Assembly (NCBI RefSeq): GCF_029227915.1
Contig: NC_079882.1
Span: forward strand, 21,953,001-22,017,000
Source: Hydractinia symbiolongicarpus
Lineage: Eukaryota; Cnidaria; Hydrozoa; Anthoathecata; Hydractiniidae
Reading direction: 5' to 3'
Length of the DNA: 64,000 bases
Part shown: positions 33,001 through 43,973 of the stretch, piece by piece
How positions within the stretch are numbered: position 1 is the stretch's first letter
Layout of the letters: every line of letters starts with the position of its first letter
Program-made: the position numbers and the translations under genes
The notes under the pieces: generated by a model
The model's input: only the letters and a program-made list of their open reading frames with translations
Told to the model about the DNA's origin: nothing
The model's database searches: none

Positions 33001-34929
33001 GCAATACAATGTTTTTCGCAGACGAACAAGAATTTCCGTACCTTGATTTTGCATATTCAGACATTATTTTTTATCACAAAACACTGACTGTGACTTCTCA
33101 ATGTTGCTTTTAAATGGTGTGTTTCTCACTTACACATAGCACTTATTGTATGTCACATAACACATGTGTGTCCACAACTATAACAAACAAACTTAAATCG
33201 TATGTCTTGGACAACTCCAAAACACATCAGGTTACGGTGAAACATCGTAGATAAAAAATTTCAGTAACACGAATGTTTTTTGTAACTGGATATAATGCTT
33301 GAGTGAATGGAAACCGGGTTGTTATATCAATAACATTGCTGTTTACAATTTTGCAGTGTTGTTTGTTGTTAGCTGCACATTTGTGAGTGAGTGAAAACCA
33401 GGCTGTCACATTGATAACATTGTTTCGTGTTCAACAGTCGAATAGCTGCTGCGTTTTTATTCAATTTCGAATCTCTAAACGCGCATTAGTAAAACGCGGG
33501 ATTACAAAATTGTGTCAAATTGCCACTTAGTACAATGATCAGTAATGTAGAACAATAACACCCATTGTTGGCGCGTATTTCTAAATTCTGATTTCAATAC
33601 GTCGTTAGCACGTTTGTTAATTAAAAGATGAAAAAAATATTTAAGTTCTCGTCGAGTAGCACGACACAAAACACGTCCTCGTATCTCTAACAAGTTGTGT
33701 TTGTAAATATTCAGATTTTTTTATTATGGTTAGTTTCTTTACGTCGTGTGCAGTTTATTTTTCTTTAATACTTTGTTGTATTCCTTTCTATTTTAAATTT
33801 GCATATATATTAATATTACCAAGTATATATTAATTGTTATATTTTTTAAATAATATTTTTAGACTGGCGAACACACTTCAGTAATTTATGGGACCCACTA
33901 CCCAAATCGTTTATTTGTGGGCTGCCTTCCACCAGAGGCTGGAGCAGAAGATCTTGGTAACTTCTTTTCTTCTTTTGGCAACGTGGTGGAAGCAAAGGTT
34001 GTGTTGGATCACTATGGAAGATCAAAGAGATTTGGTTTTGTTACTTTCAGTGATCCTGGAAAAGTAGAATCGTTAATTGCAGGGGAAAATATTTGGTTTA
34101 AAGGCAAAAAAATTAATGTAGGGCCAGCGGTTAAGAAAAATGTAAGTCTGTTATTTTTAAATATCGTAAGCCATTTTTAAATGATTTTCCCGCGCAAATA
34201 ATAAGTAGGCGAGGCTTGATCGTCTTGTATTGCAGGATTCACCATTAACGCAACTTTAACTTCACAAAAAAAAGCTTTAATATTTTTAGCAACTGTTGAA
34301 TGACATCCTCTCACTTCTTATCAGGTTCATTTTTACGTGCAGCACATTATCATGAAAATTATCTTTCGTCAATAAAACCTTTGATTCGCTTTTTTTAAAT
34401 TTAAAAGGTACCATTTTAGGCGGTGTTGAGGCTGAGCACACCCATATCGTGAGAAAGCTTTTCCATTTGTTGTTTTAAAAGAATGTTACGAAGTTTAAAT
34501 GTGTTTGTTTCATTTTTAACCTTGTAGCTGGAACCAGAATGCACTGTAAAACCTTCACTTAAACCGTCAGCAAAACCATTTTTCTGTACGAACAATAACT
34601 CTCAGCACGCAGCCAAAACGGTTATTCGACCTTGCCCGGCTGAACCATGTCACCAGCAACCGGATCCAATATGGGATTTGTCATGGGCTTTAAATGATTT
34701 ATCATTTCAATCGTTATGGGGAATCACGAACCAAGTTAGTTCTATATGGGCACCTCCAAATGAGGCCAGACAGCAAGACACGTGCATGCAGGAAAAATCC
34801 TTTAGCTTCTTGAGCGAGATGCAGGAATATAAATATCACAGCAGATGCAATCAGTCTTATGGTAATAATTTTCCGTATTTTCCCACGTACCAAGGAAACA
34901 TGTGCGCTCCTCCTCCAGGGTTTAATTAA
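30003..34929 (+). CDS. BOULE/DAZ-like RNA-binding protein
   Basis: Germline RNA-binding protein of the DAZ family, which binds mRNA 3' UTRs and promotes translation in meiosis. Core exons are 33863-34141 and 34528-34929 (stop TAA). A proposed first coding exon, 30003-30065, begins with ATG, ends at a GT donor in phase 0 and joins the RRM exon without a frame break, giving about 247 residues. A shorter start, ATG at 33726 directly before a GTTAGT donor, is also possible. One RRM: RNP2 LFVGCL, RNP1 RFGFVTF, and the DAZ-family tail INVGPAVKK following FKGKK. The sequence YGTHYPNRLFVG just before it resembles the BOULE lead-in. The C-terminal 133 residues are Pro/Gln/Asn-rich with no second RRM. 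BOULE is preferred because it is the ancestral animal member. Confidence 0.82.
30697..30980 (-). CDS. Possible terminal coding exon, unidentified
   Basis: About 93 open codons on the minus strand, opposite the large BOULE intron, with protein-like composition (for example GTYTIKPSTGHYYLQKPIKA, CAHVFPKYDSETKKLDG, FQCKIFYNGLPILMYESYF), ending LRDYDV and TAA at 30697. An AATAAA follows on the same strand near 30540. A TGA lies just upstream in frame, so an acceptor near 30975 would be needed; the candidate (CCTAG) has a poor pyrimidine tract. I do not recognise the family and found no convincing partner exon. It may be a real nested antisense gene or a chance frame. Confidence 0.3.
31740..32110. 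repeat. TTCGCGAA-type interspersed repeat
   Basis: Clusters of TTTTCGCGAAA and TTTTGCGGA words in the BOULE intron. Similar clusters occur at 5440-5620, 9610-9890, 36040-36180 and 44640-44890. Probably small dispersed elements; the boundaries are not resolved. The open frame 31790-32023 across it is not considered a gene. Confidence 0.4.
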
Positions 34930-36152
34930 CACTGGCCAAAGTAATTTCCGTTTACGTTATAACTATTTTAAGTTCAGTTCTAAAACTTTACCGTATTTAT
35001 TTATTTATTTGTTGTTAGCAGATAAATTAAAATTTCTAACTTAACATATCGTGCAAGGTGGTAAAAACGCAATTTTATTTCCGCCATTTTTTTAAATGTG
35101 ATTTTACTCGTAAGTTTAATATATTCATCTCAAAAGTTGTTAGTTTCTGTCATCGTTCCGTTTTTCAGGAGTGATGGTGTATATTTAACTTTTTGTTTTT
35201 GTTTTAAGAACGCGTGTTATCTTTTCATGTTTTATATACAGTAGACGAATATTTTAACATAAATTATAATAGTTTTTATTAGCATATTAATCTTATCCGA
35301 ACTTGTTAATCATTTTCAGTTGACAGTACTTTTTTTTTGGGTAATTAGGGTGTGATGTGTGTAAATAATTTTAATCTTTTAATTTGGAAGACGGCTTTTT
35401 ACACAAGAGTTAATGTTTTAGAATCAAGACTGTCTTTTTATTTTTACTCACCCACAGATGCGTAAGGTTTGTTGTTTTATGTACACGATCGGAGATACTG
35501 CTCAGGTAGGAAAGTAGTGTGTAATGCGGCTTTCTGCGATAAATATATAAAGCGGTAAATATAGCAATGAAGAGAACATCGTGTCAGTAGTTGGCAGCTT
35601 CAATACTTTAATTAAAAAACGATAGAATAACACGAAGTGTGAAATGCAAAAATGGACGCATGTGGTAGACGAATGAGATAGAGCAGTCAGAATAATTTTT
35701 GATGGAGAAAGGCTTGAGCTCATTGAAGAAAATGCAGTCGTATGTCATTCTTGCTCCACTCTTGCTTCTTTTTATACTTCAGGAGAGCAAGACATTTTTG
35801 CTACGCAATAATATCGACACTTTCGCGCCAACAATGTTTCATATTGGATGAGTCTCCTCCTTATGAAAATATTCGTATATCCATATCCCAAAGAAAAAAA
35901 ACGAAACAAGATGTCCTGGGGACGGGGTTGATTGAATGTAAGAAATAAAATGTCAGCTCGGAAGTTTTAAGCCAGAGTATTATTAAAAACCCTACCAAAT
36001 TTAAGGTCAGTCGAAATTTAGCAGTCAGCGAATAGGCCAAGTTATTCGCTGATAATTCGCGTCTTCTGAAGAACTCATATTTAATTTTACTTTATTAAAA
36101 AAAAAATTCACGTAAACTGACATTTTTTCCTGAGCTAAAAAAATATTTATAC

Positions 36153-36890
36153 GCGGACACGACAAATTTTCATGCGATAGAAACAAAAATACGATTTGTT
36201 TCAAACGCATAAAAACATTTCTGTGTCTCCCCCTCGTTAGATTACTAGAATTTGCAACATTTTTTCCTAAATGTTTTTGTTTGCTAAAACAAAAAAAGAA
36301 TTGGTTTGAATTTATTTCTTTTGTTACAGCAACAAAATTTTCATGTTTCCAAAGTAGAGACTTATTTTGAAAGTAAAAACCTGTCGTGTCCCCGCATTAT
36401 AACTAAAATTTTTTCAACATTTTTTTCAACCAATCAAATTGCAAAATGTCTTAAGGCGATGCAACACATCTCCCTCAGGTTTTCTACATTCTCTTATGTT
36501 GGTATCTTGTTTTTGCAAGATCAGGGTAAGAAGGTGAACCAACACATTAAAATGTTTAACGTCCATTCTCAAATAACCTTTAAAACTTTCTGAATCTTCT
36601 TCTTTTAGCTTTTTAAACAAATTATTGTAATTTGTCGGCGAAGCAACCATAGTCTTGTCCAAATAGAGCACCTGGTTTGTCTTTTTGGTTCTTTTTCTTA
36701 ATCAAGAAGAAGTGCTATTATCACATTTTATTGTACAACCGTCATGTTTCTTCGTAACTACATGCAAATAAGTTTCATAAACTAGCACCCACGCGACACG
36801 AGGAAAAAAAAATCATGTGCTTGAAACAAAAAAAAATTGTTTGCAATTACATGAAAGATGTTTCCGGTGTCCCCGAAGTAAACTACCTGC
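36153..36890. mobile_element. PIF/Harbinger-related remnants
   Basis: Three related pieces around a transposase fragment. GCGGACACGAC at 36153 has an inverted partner GTCGTGTCCCCGC near 36384-36396, giving a small element of about 245 bp. A copy of the GAAACAAAAA...TTGTTT hairpin segment recurs at 36786-36880, there beginning GCGACACGAGG. Target duplications are not resolved. Confidence 0.5.
36426..36671 (-). pseudogene. HARBI1-like (Harbinger) transposase N-terminal fragment
   Basis: The minus-strand frame contains YNNLFKKLKEEDSESFKGYL, RMDVKHFNVLVHLLTLILQK and QDTNIREC, then a degraded continuation ending RLKTFCNLIG. This is the conserved N-terminal block before the DDE nuclease domain in HARBI1/ALP1-like proteins (pattern: L..L..ED...Y..FLRM....F..LL..V...I.KQDT..R..). 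The catalytic DDE part is absent, so this is a dead fragment. Confidence 0.7.
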
Positions 36891-37536
36891 TTCGCACACG
36901 CGCCTCCGTTTCTACGTCGACCCCAGGGTTCTTTTGCGATTAAAATCTTCCACAGGGTCAGAAATGTTTTATTTTTAGCGGGAAAGATCGACCAAAAACA
37001 TTTCATCCTGTCCACAGTCTGGTCTGGCTAGACTACTTGCAGTGTGACAGACTGAGATTATGTTTGCTAGCTTTCTACATTCATCTTCTAGGTTACTATC
37101 TAAACTATCCATTAAAAAAAGCAAAAATTTAATTATATCACCCTAATCTTTATTGTTTAAGGTTTCGTCTAATAATTTAAAATAATATGGGCCGTTGTTG
37201 ATTACATTTTGTTGTAGCTATAACTTCACATGTTCTTTCAGGACCTTGAACACATAGTATCAATCTATGCCTACTGCAACAAGCATACCTGGATAGGTTG
37301 ACGTTAATTCTAACAAAAAAATCATTTTTCACAAATTCCTCATAAAAATTTAAAGGGGCTATTTAGCTTAGACCTTTTTGAACCTTTTTGAATGTTTACA
37401 ATTTTCATAGTAAGCCCTTTTGGTTTTAACAATTGTGCAAAAAGATGCATACACTATGTGAAGTGAGGTCATTTTCAGTCTGTTTCTTCACACAAAGCTA
37501 TTGTTCTGCCTGGATTATAATGCTGCCTAAACAGGA

Positions 37537-38195
37537 TTAAGTACTATTATTTGGCACTTATAAAACAAACATAATTGGGGCAGGCAGGCTTCTGTATATG
37601 ACACTTTTTATATTATTTGGCACTTATTTACGACAGTTAAAAATATTATTTGGCACTTATAGAATGAACATAATCAGGGCAGGCCGGTTTATGTACGCAC
37701 TGTAATATCATTTGTTACTGTAATGCTTCGAATAAACGCCCGGGGCTTTTATTAAATTTTTTGACATCTTGGAGGGGCTTCTATTCGAGGGGCGCGTTTA
37801 GAGGGGGGCGTTTATTAAATTTTTTACACTTCCGTCTCTTGCAGTTTTTAAGGATACCTATAATATATATCTTCACAACAGAAAATAAAAGATATTCACA
37901 TGTTTTAGAGAATGAACTTCACAAGCGAAAAGCTAAATTTCCAATCTTAAAACTAAGATTTAGGAAAAAAGTAAGTATGTTTTTACTATCGCCTCGCATA
38001 AACTCCCCTTATGAGGGAGGGGCGTCTATTCGAGGGGGGGCATCTATTCGAGGGGGCGTTTATTTAAAAAATGACTGAAAAGGAGGGGCGTTTATTCGAG
38101 GGGGGCGTTTAATAGAAGGGGGGCGTTTATTCGAAGCACTTCGGTACTGAAAAAATAAACATATTCAGGGCAAGCTGGCTTATGTTCGACACTCT
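37537..38195. repeat. TTATTTGGCACTTAT tandem repeat, interrupted by a MITE
   Basis: Units of the form TATTATTTGGCACTTAT...AACATAAT(C/T)(G/A)GGGCAGGC followed by GGYTTMTGTAYG occur at about 37545, 37610 and 37645. A further partial copy (AACATATTCAGGGCAAGCTGGCTTATG) resumes at about 38157, directly after the element at 37714-38148. Confidence 0.65.
37714..38148. mobile_element. GC-rich MITE with GGGGCGTTTATTCGA repeats
   Basis: Inverted ends: TTACTGTAATGCTTCGAATA and onward on the left against the reverse complement of the right, TACCGAAGTGCTTCGAATA and onward. Subterminal parts are arrays of GGGGCGTTTATTCGAGG in inverted orientation, about 37735-37830 and 38000-38135. The middle is unrelated AT-rich sequence. 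TACYG ends suit a Tc1/mariner-like origin, but no duplication could be fixed. Confidence 0.7.
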
Positions 38196-39200
38196 TAAGT
38201 TATTTTGCCTAGTTTTCAATGGTGTTCTATCTTGCAGAAAAAATTCATCAATCCAGCTGTCCTGTTTAAAAACAGGCTGTTTTCGCAATCTGGGCAGAAC
38301 AATTTCATGTGCAAAACCAAAATCACACAATGCAGAAGTTTATTTTTGTAGGTCAACTAATTAGATAATTTAAAATCGCATACCTAAACACTAAAAACAA
38401 TTTTGCATGTGCAATTTGCTGCATGCCTGACCTTTTCCTCACTGACAAGACTTTGAAAAACTGAATTACAAAGGCTACACGTTACACAATTCAAGCCCTA
38501 GGAATGTTGCCGTTTGATTCTCTACTTTGCTGTCGTTGGACACTCCATGATAGGAAAATTTTGCCACCATATTTTATATTTTGCCATCTAATCTTACTTG
38601 ATGGTGACACATTTTTTAATGAAGAGGGCTGTTGATGTATGTGAATTTTAAAATTAGGATATTTTCCTTTTTATGTAATGAAGCAAAATAACTTTTGCTT
38701 TTTATATTATGCTTTTTTATTTTTCCTTTATAAAATTGGGAAGTTTTTAAAGACCTTTTTTTAAAAACGGATTTAAGCAATATGACAACAGTGATAATTA
38801 GGAAAGCTGCAAACAAAAGCAATGGGAACTGTACTCTACATAATTATAGTCGCTGGTTATAGTGTTTTGATTACGTCACTAACTTGTCTGTTCCAAGTCA
38901 GGTGGATTGACCCAGCTTTAGATTGTTGATGGCTAAAGATATCTGACCTCACTATAACCTGTTTCTAAGTTGTTTAGCCTCAAAGTTCTGCAATACCATG
39001 GTTTAAGTAATCGATCTAATGTGTTAACATTGTGCTGTAATGTCAGAAAGTTAACTAGAACTTTTTCGGTTACTTTAAAGGAAAATCAACATGCCCACCT
39101 TGTGCATTACAGAGTTGTCAATTTTTATAATGGATATGTCTAATTGGTCATTTATATTTGCAGCCTTTACAAGTACACATTACTACATACATTTATCTCA
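38196..39200. other. Upstream region of RFC3, no gene seen
   Basis: No exon or repeat was recognised. It presumably includes the RFC3 promoter and 5' UTR. Confidence 0.5.
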
Positions 39201-42200
39201 ATGAGTCTCTGGATTGATAAACACCGTCCCTCTACTTTTTCAAAGTTGACCTATCATTTGGAACAGTCACAGAATTTGAAAAGATTGGTGAGTTGTTTTC
39301 TGTAATATATATAATACTTTTAATTTTATATAAATTAAGTCTTTACAGATTAAGTTTATTCCATTTCTAGTTGAAATTTTTGTTTTAAATTTGTTTTAAA
39401 AAAGTTATGTAAATTTTAATGTAACTTGTGGCAGGTAATATATAGTTTGTTTTTCCTCAAACACATGGAAGAAATTTATGATAAGGGATAAACATTAGAG
39501 GAAAAGAATTTTAACTTAAAAGAATTATTTTTTATTTTTTTTTTCTTAGTAAAGAAACTTTGCTTTTTTGTTAATGTTTTGTTTGTGAGGATGCTACGCA
39601 TGTTTTTTTTCAGTAAAAAAAGAGCTTTTTTTCGTTGACATCACATTTTATAAGATCACACCTGGTCGCACCAAAGATCTACAGCTGTACAATTTCATTA
39701 CACAATGTTTTTTTGGAACGATTAGATCTGACTTAAGGCTGGCTGTTTATACTTCTTTTAGCATTTTTTTTGCCTAATTTGTTCTTTTTTTATTCTTAAT
39801 ATAGTAAGAACACTGTTAAAATATCGTTTTGTTCTTAGAAAGAAAAGAGAATTCCTCACCTGGATTATTCTCATTTTAGATCAAAACTCAAAGTCAGATT
39901 TTTCGTAATTTATAACCAATAAAACAGGCCTTAGGTAATTTTACATTGTTCTTAATTTTTGGACAAAATCTGAGGTTTTTTTCTTGTAAGCTTGCTCTAA
40001 TGAAACAAAATGCACGTAACATTTGGTTTACAATTAAAAAGTTTGTCTGTGCCCACTCTAGTGCATGTTAAATGTGTGTAGTGTTTGATGTCATAACTTG
40101 TCGTATTTTTGCTGTGTGAATGTCTACCAGGTAATAATGTGTAGAACAGTTAATAAACTCTTCAAGCTGCAACAATGTCAGATAAAGAATTTCTTTCCTT
40201 TAAAGTTGAGTGTGAAGTCTTTGTAATGGCTAATTGAAATCTATGATAGTTGCACAGTAGAGTGAATCACAGAAGAGAGTCCTGTGACACCCTACAAGAC
40301 CAAATTTTAGTGGATTTAGCATGTAATCCAGTGTTCTTAATAGCCATCACATGGCTATTTCCCAATTGGAATTTATCCTATACCTCAAACCATCTTGATA
40401 AAATTCGAATTTGAGCATTAGCGACCCCTAATAAAATTTCTGATTACACCCTGGTATTGATGCTTTTTGTCATTAAAATATAGGACGGTTTATTTAACAA
40501 TGCGTCAAAAGTGTCAAAAAGACAAATTTGATCTTTTAGTCACTTTCTGTTAACTATTTGGTATTTTCACACATATTTTTTAATTATCTGATTAACAGCC
40601 TTTTACTTTTAACAGCATTAGGCATTTATTACTTTAAAATTTTGGGAGTTTATGTTATAGAACTTTATTAACACATTTGATTACCTTGTTTATTTGAACA
40701 TAAAGCATTGTTCGCACATGGTAGACATGTATTTATTCATTTTTTTTTTATTACAGATAAGCAGCGGAGATTTTCCACATATGCTCATCTATGGGCCACC
40801 AGGTTCTGGAAAGAAAACCAGAATTTCATGCTTACTAAGAGAATTGTATGGTGCAAGTGTTGAGAAGTTGAAATTAGAACAGCAAACATTTTTAGTAAGT
40901 TTTGTTTCCTTCAAGTAATTTCTGGTTAAAGTAGGGATAATAAAATGCTTAATACAGGCATGTTATTACCATAGACTCCATCAAAGAAGAAAATTGAAAT
41001 ATCAACTATTGGAAGTAATTATCACATCGAAGTAAACCCAAGGTATATAAAATTGACATGCGCATACTTATAATCAGCTAAGAAATGTTGTCAACAGACT
41101 TGATTAAAAAATAGGGATAAGTCAATTTTTGTAAACTATCTAAGCGAAACTTTTATAATAATCAATTTTACATACACAAGTCAGGAGAATTCACATTTTT
41201 GTCATGAAAAAGTCAAAGCAAATGAGAAATTATTACTTAGTTAAACCACCCTTGATCTCCCTACCTTTAATTTCCGTTTGTTTGACACTTTTTTCTTCAA
41301 AATCTAACTAATAAAAACTTTTCAAAAATAGCTTCACCTTAAAGGGATTAATTTTTTAGTTAAAGTGGAATATATAATTCGAACTTGTAGTGGGACAAAA
41401 AGCTCGTTCGAATTACGGAGAGTTCGCATAGTAGAAAGAGATTTCTGGCAAGCAACTTTCCATTCAGACCTGTTATTCAGGACTCCAGTCGACAAGAGAT
41501 GATTTAAACAAATGAAAATGCATCCTGCTGAATGTGTTTTCTAACATTTTCCTTTGAAAAGAAAACTTTGATTACATAGTGGGTATACACGATTAACTTT
41601 TTAACGATGTTCGAATAAAAGAATAGAGAGGAAAAACTGCAAGCGATACAAAAAACGTTTGAAATATGAAGATGTTCAAATTATAGAGATTCGAATAATA
41701 AGAAGTGAGTTATGAGAGTTTCTTATAGTACGAAATTTTCATAGTGCTAAAGAAATTGTTCGAATTAAGGAGATGTTCAAAAAATAGGAAGTCGAATTAT
41801 AGAAATTTTACTGTATATATGTTTGTTCGAATGGTGTTTAAAAATACAAATTATATCAAATAAAAATGTCATGGACATCGTCGACTTACCGAATTTGTAT
41901 TCGCCTTTTTATTTGAAGGGTATTCCTATGTAATTGTTGTTGTCATGGGCAATGTACATCGAGTAGTGAAAGATTCCTCCTTCAACTTAAGCAAAGGGAA
42001 TCTCAACTGTAAAGTTGCTCGTCTTTAGGTCAATGTTCATCTTTGGTGAAATTCATAGTCCCAAATCTTATTGTTAACTAAAGTTTTAATCTTCTTCTCT
42101 ACCTAGTGATGCCGGCATAAACGATCGCGTTGTTATACAAGAATTAATCAAAACAACAGCTCAAACACACCAGTTCGATTCATCTTCACAAAAATCGTTT

Positions 42201-43946
42201 AAAGGTAAGAAAAAAATCTTGTTATGGGAAATTTTTTTGCTTGCTCACTTCCGTTTCAGAATGTCTTTGTTTATGTTTAGTTGTGGTGTTAATGGAGACA
42301 GACAAACTGACAAAAGATGCCCAGCATGCTTTACGTAGAACAATGGAAAAATATGTTGGATCGTGCCGAATAATACTGTGTTGTAATTCGACCAGTAAAG
42401 TGATCCCTGCTATTCGTAGCAGGTGTTTGGGTATTCGTGTGGCTGCGCCTTCTATTGAAGAGGTAATCCTTCCTTAAGATTGATTAAATAGTCATAAATA
42501 TCCACCGAATTGGATGGAATATGTCAGAATTCATCGAAATAAGTATACTGCAAACTTGAAATAATTGGCTTTTCTGCTAAATCAAATATATGGCATATAT
42601 TGTTCATCATCTGCTTGAGGTGATTTCTTAAGATTTTGAACAAATTACATCCACGTCTAGGTTCTGTCCAAATAACATGTAGTTGAATAAGTGCAACTTT
42701 TTTTTGTATTGCATCTACAGGTGATTCAGGGATTAAACAGTGTGTGCAAAAAAGAAGGGTTAAACCTACCATCAGAGCTGGCGAAACGAATAGCAGAAAA
42801 ATCGAAAGGAAACATGCGAAGAGCGTTACTTATGTGTGAAGCGTGTAGAGTGCAACAGTAAGCTACAACTTTGACTTAAAAATGAAATATTCTTCTGGAT
42901 ACAATTTTTCTATATCTGATTTTTGTTTGTTTATTTGCCCCCTTTTCTTAGTGATTAGATTATTGAAGCAGTTTACGTTTCTTTTTTTCTTAATAAAATT
43001 TTTGTTTTTGTTTAACCAAAATCGCTCATACAAAAACGTCAGAAAACTGCTAAAATTTTCTTTTTCAAAAATAGTCCTAACTTAGGGATGAGATAATTTT
43101 TATTTATTTTAATTTATATATATGTATACATATTTGCAATGTTTTAATGTTTGTATTTATATTTTTGTTTATTTATATATATTTTTTTTTTATTCTATTA
43201 GGTATCCCTTCACACCAGATCAAGTTATTCAAGAAGCGGATTGGGAAGTTTTTTTGAAACAAACAGCCTCGTTAATTATTGAGCAACAGACTCCAAAAAG
43301 GTTTGCCAATTTCGTACTTTCTGAGAAAATCCTTTAAAAACAGTATCAAAATTCTACCAACGACAAAAATAATTATTGCTATTACACAATAGTAACACAC
43401 TCGCGTAAAATCTCTTCGTGCTGTTCTGTTCAGGTTATTAGAAGTCCGAAGTCGTTTATATGAGCTGCTCACTCATTGTATACCGCCTGATATTATTATC
43501 AAGGTAATACGATCCGTTTTTTCTTTATCTGATTTTTCCTGGTTTGTAGCCTTGTAATTTAGAAGCCCCCTTTGTTTCACCCATAGAGTTTTGAAATAGT
43601 AATTTTTTGTGAAAAATTGCTTTACGATTTATTATTTCCTTAACTTTTCGTACTTTTCCCTAAAACTTCAGACACAAATACCTACACTCGTTATAGCTAA
43701 CCTATTGTACAGCAAATAGAATTTGTTGAGAGACATATTTTTTTTTCTTAATTTCAGGGCTTGTTAGCAGAACTTGTCAAAAACTGCGATGGAAGTTTGA
43801 AATCAGAATTAACTCAACTAGCAGCGCACTATGAACACAGGCTTCAACTTGGAACAAAAGCTATATATCATTTAGAAGCGTTTGTAGCAAAATTCATGAG
43901 TATTTATAAAAGGTTTTTCGAAGAGGGGATGGCGGGGATGTTTTGA
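39201..43946 (+). CDS. RFC3: Replication factor C subunit 3, complete, 9 exons
   Basis: Small AAA+ subunit of the RFC clamp loader, which opens PCNA and places it on primed DNA in the nucleus. Exons: 39201-39287, 40757-40894, 40975-41042, 42107-42204, 42281-42462, 42721-42857, 43202-43300, 43434-43503, 43758-43946. The phases join into about 355 residues, as in human RFC3. Start [16 protein letters not shown]; Walker [11 protein letters not shown] (residues about 42-51); Walker B region [19 protein letters not shown], lacking a canonical DExx as in other RFC3 proteins; sensor [14 protein letters not shown] with the SRC arginine finger; then [13 protein letters not shown] and the C-terminal helical collar [20 protein letters not shown]. 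The stop is TGA at 43944. Confidence 0.97.
41360..41815. mobile_element. Pogo/mariner-like MITE, degenerate
   Basis: RFC3 intron 3. The right end reads TTCGAATTATAGAAATTTTA-CTG followed by TA at 41814, the inverse of the common CAGTAAAA..TCTATAATTCGA end of pogo-like elements. The left end near 41362 has a weaker ATATAATTCGAA. The interior has several ATTCGAAT(T/A)A(C/A)GGAGA-like words in both orientations. Confidence 0.5.
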
Positions 43947-43967
43947 AACAAGTAGAAAAAATATTAG

Positions 43968-43973
43968 AATAAA
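43968..43973 (+). other. Candidate poly(A) signal for RFC3
   Basis: AATAAA only 22 bases after the RFC3 stop. Further hexamers lie downstream (for example near 44121), so the real 3' UTR may be longer. Confidence 0.5.
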
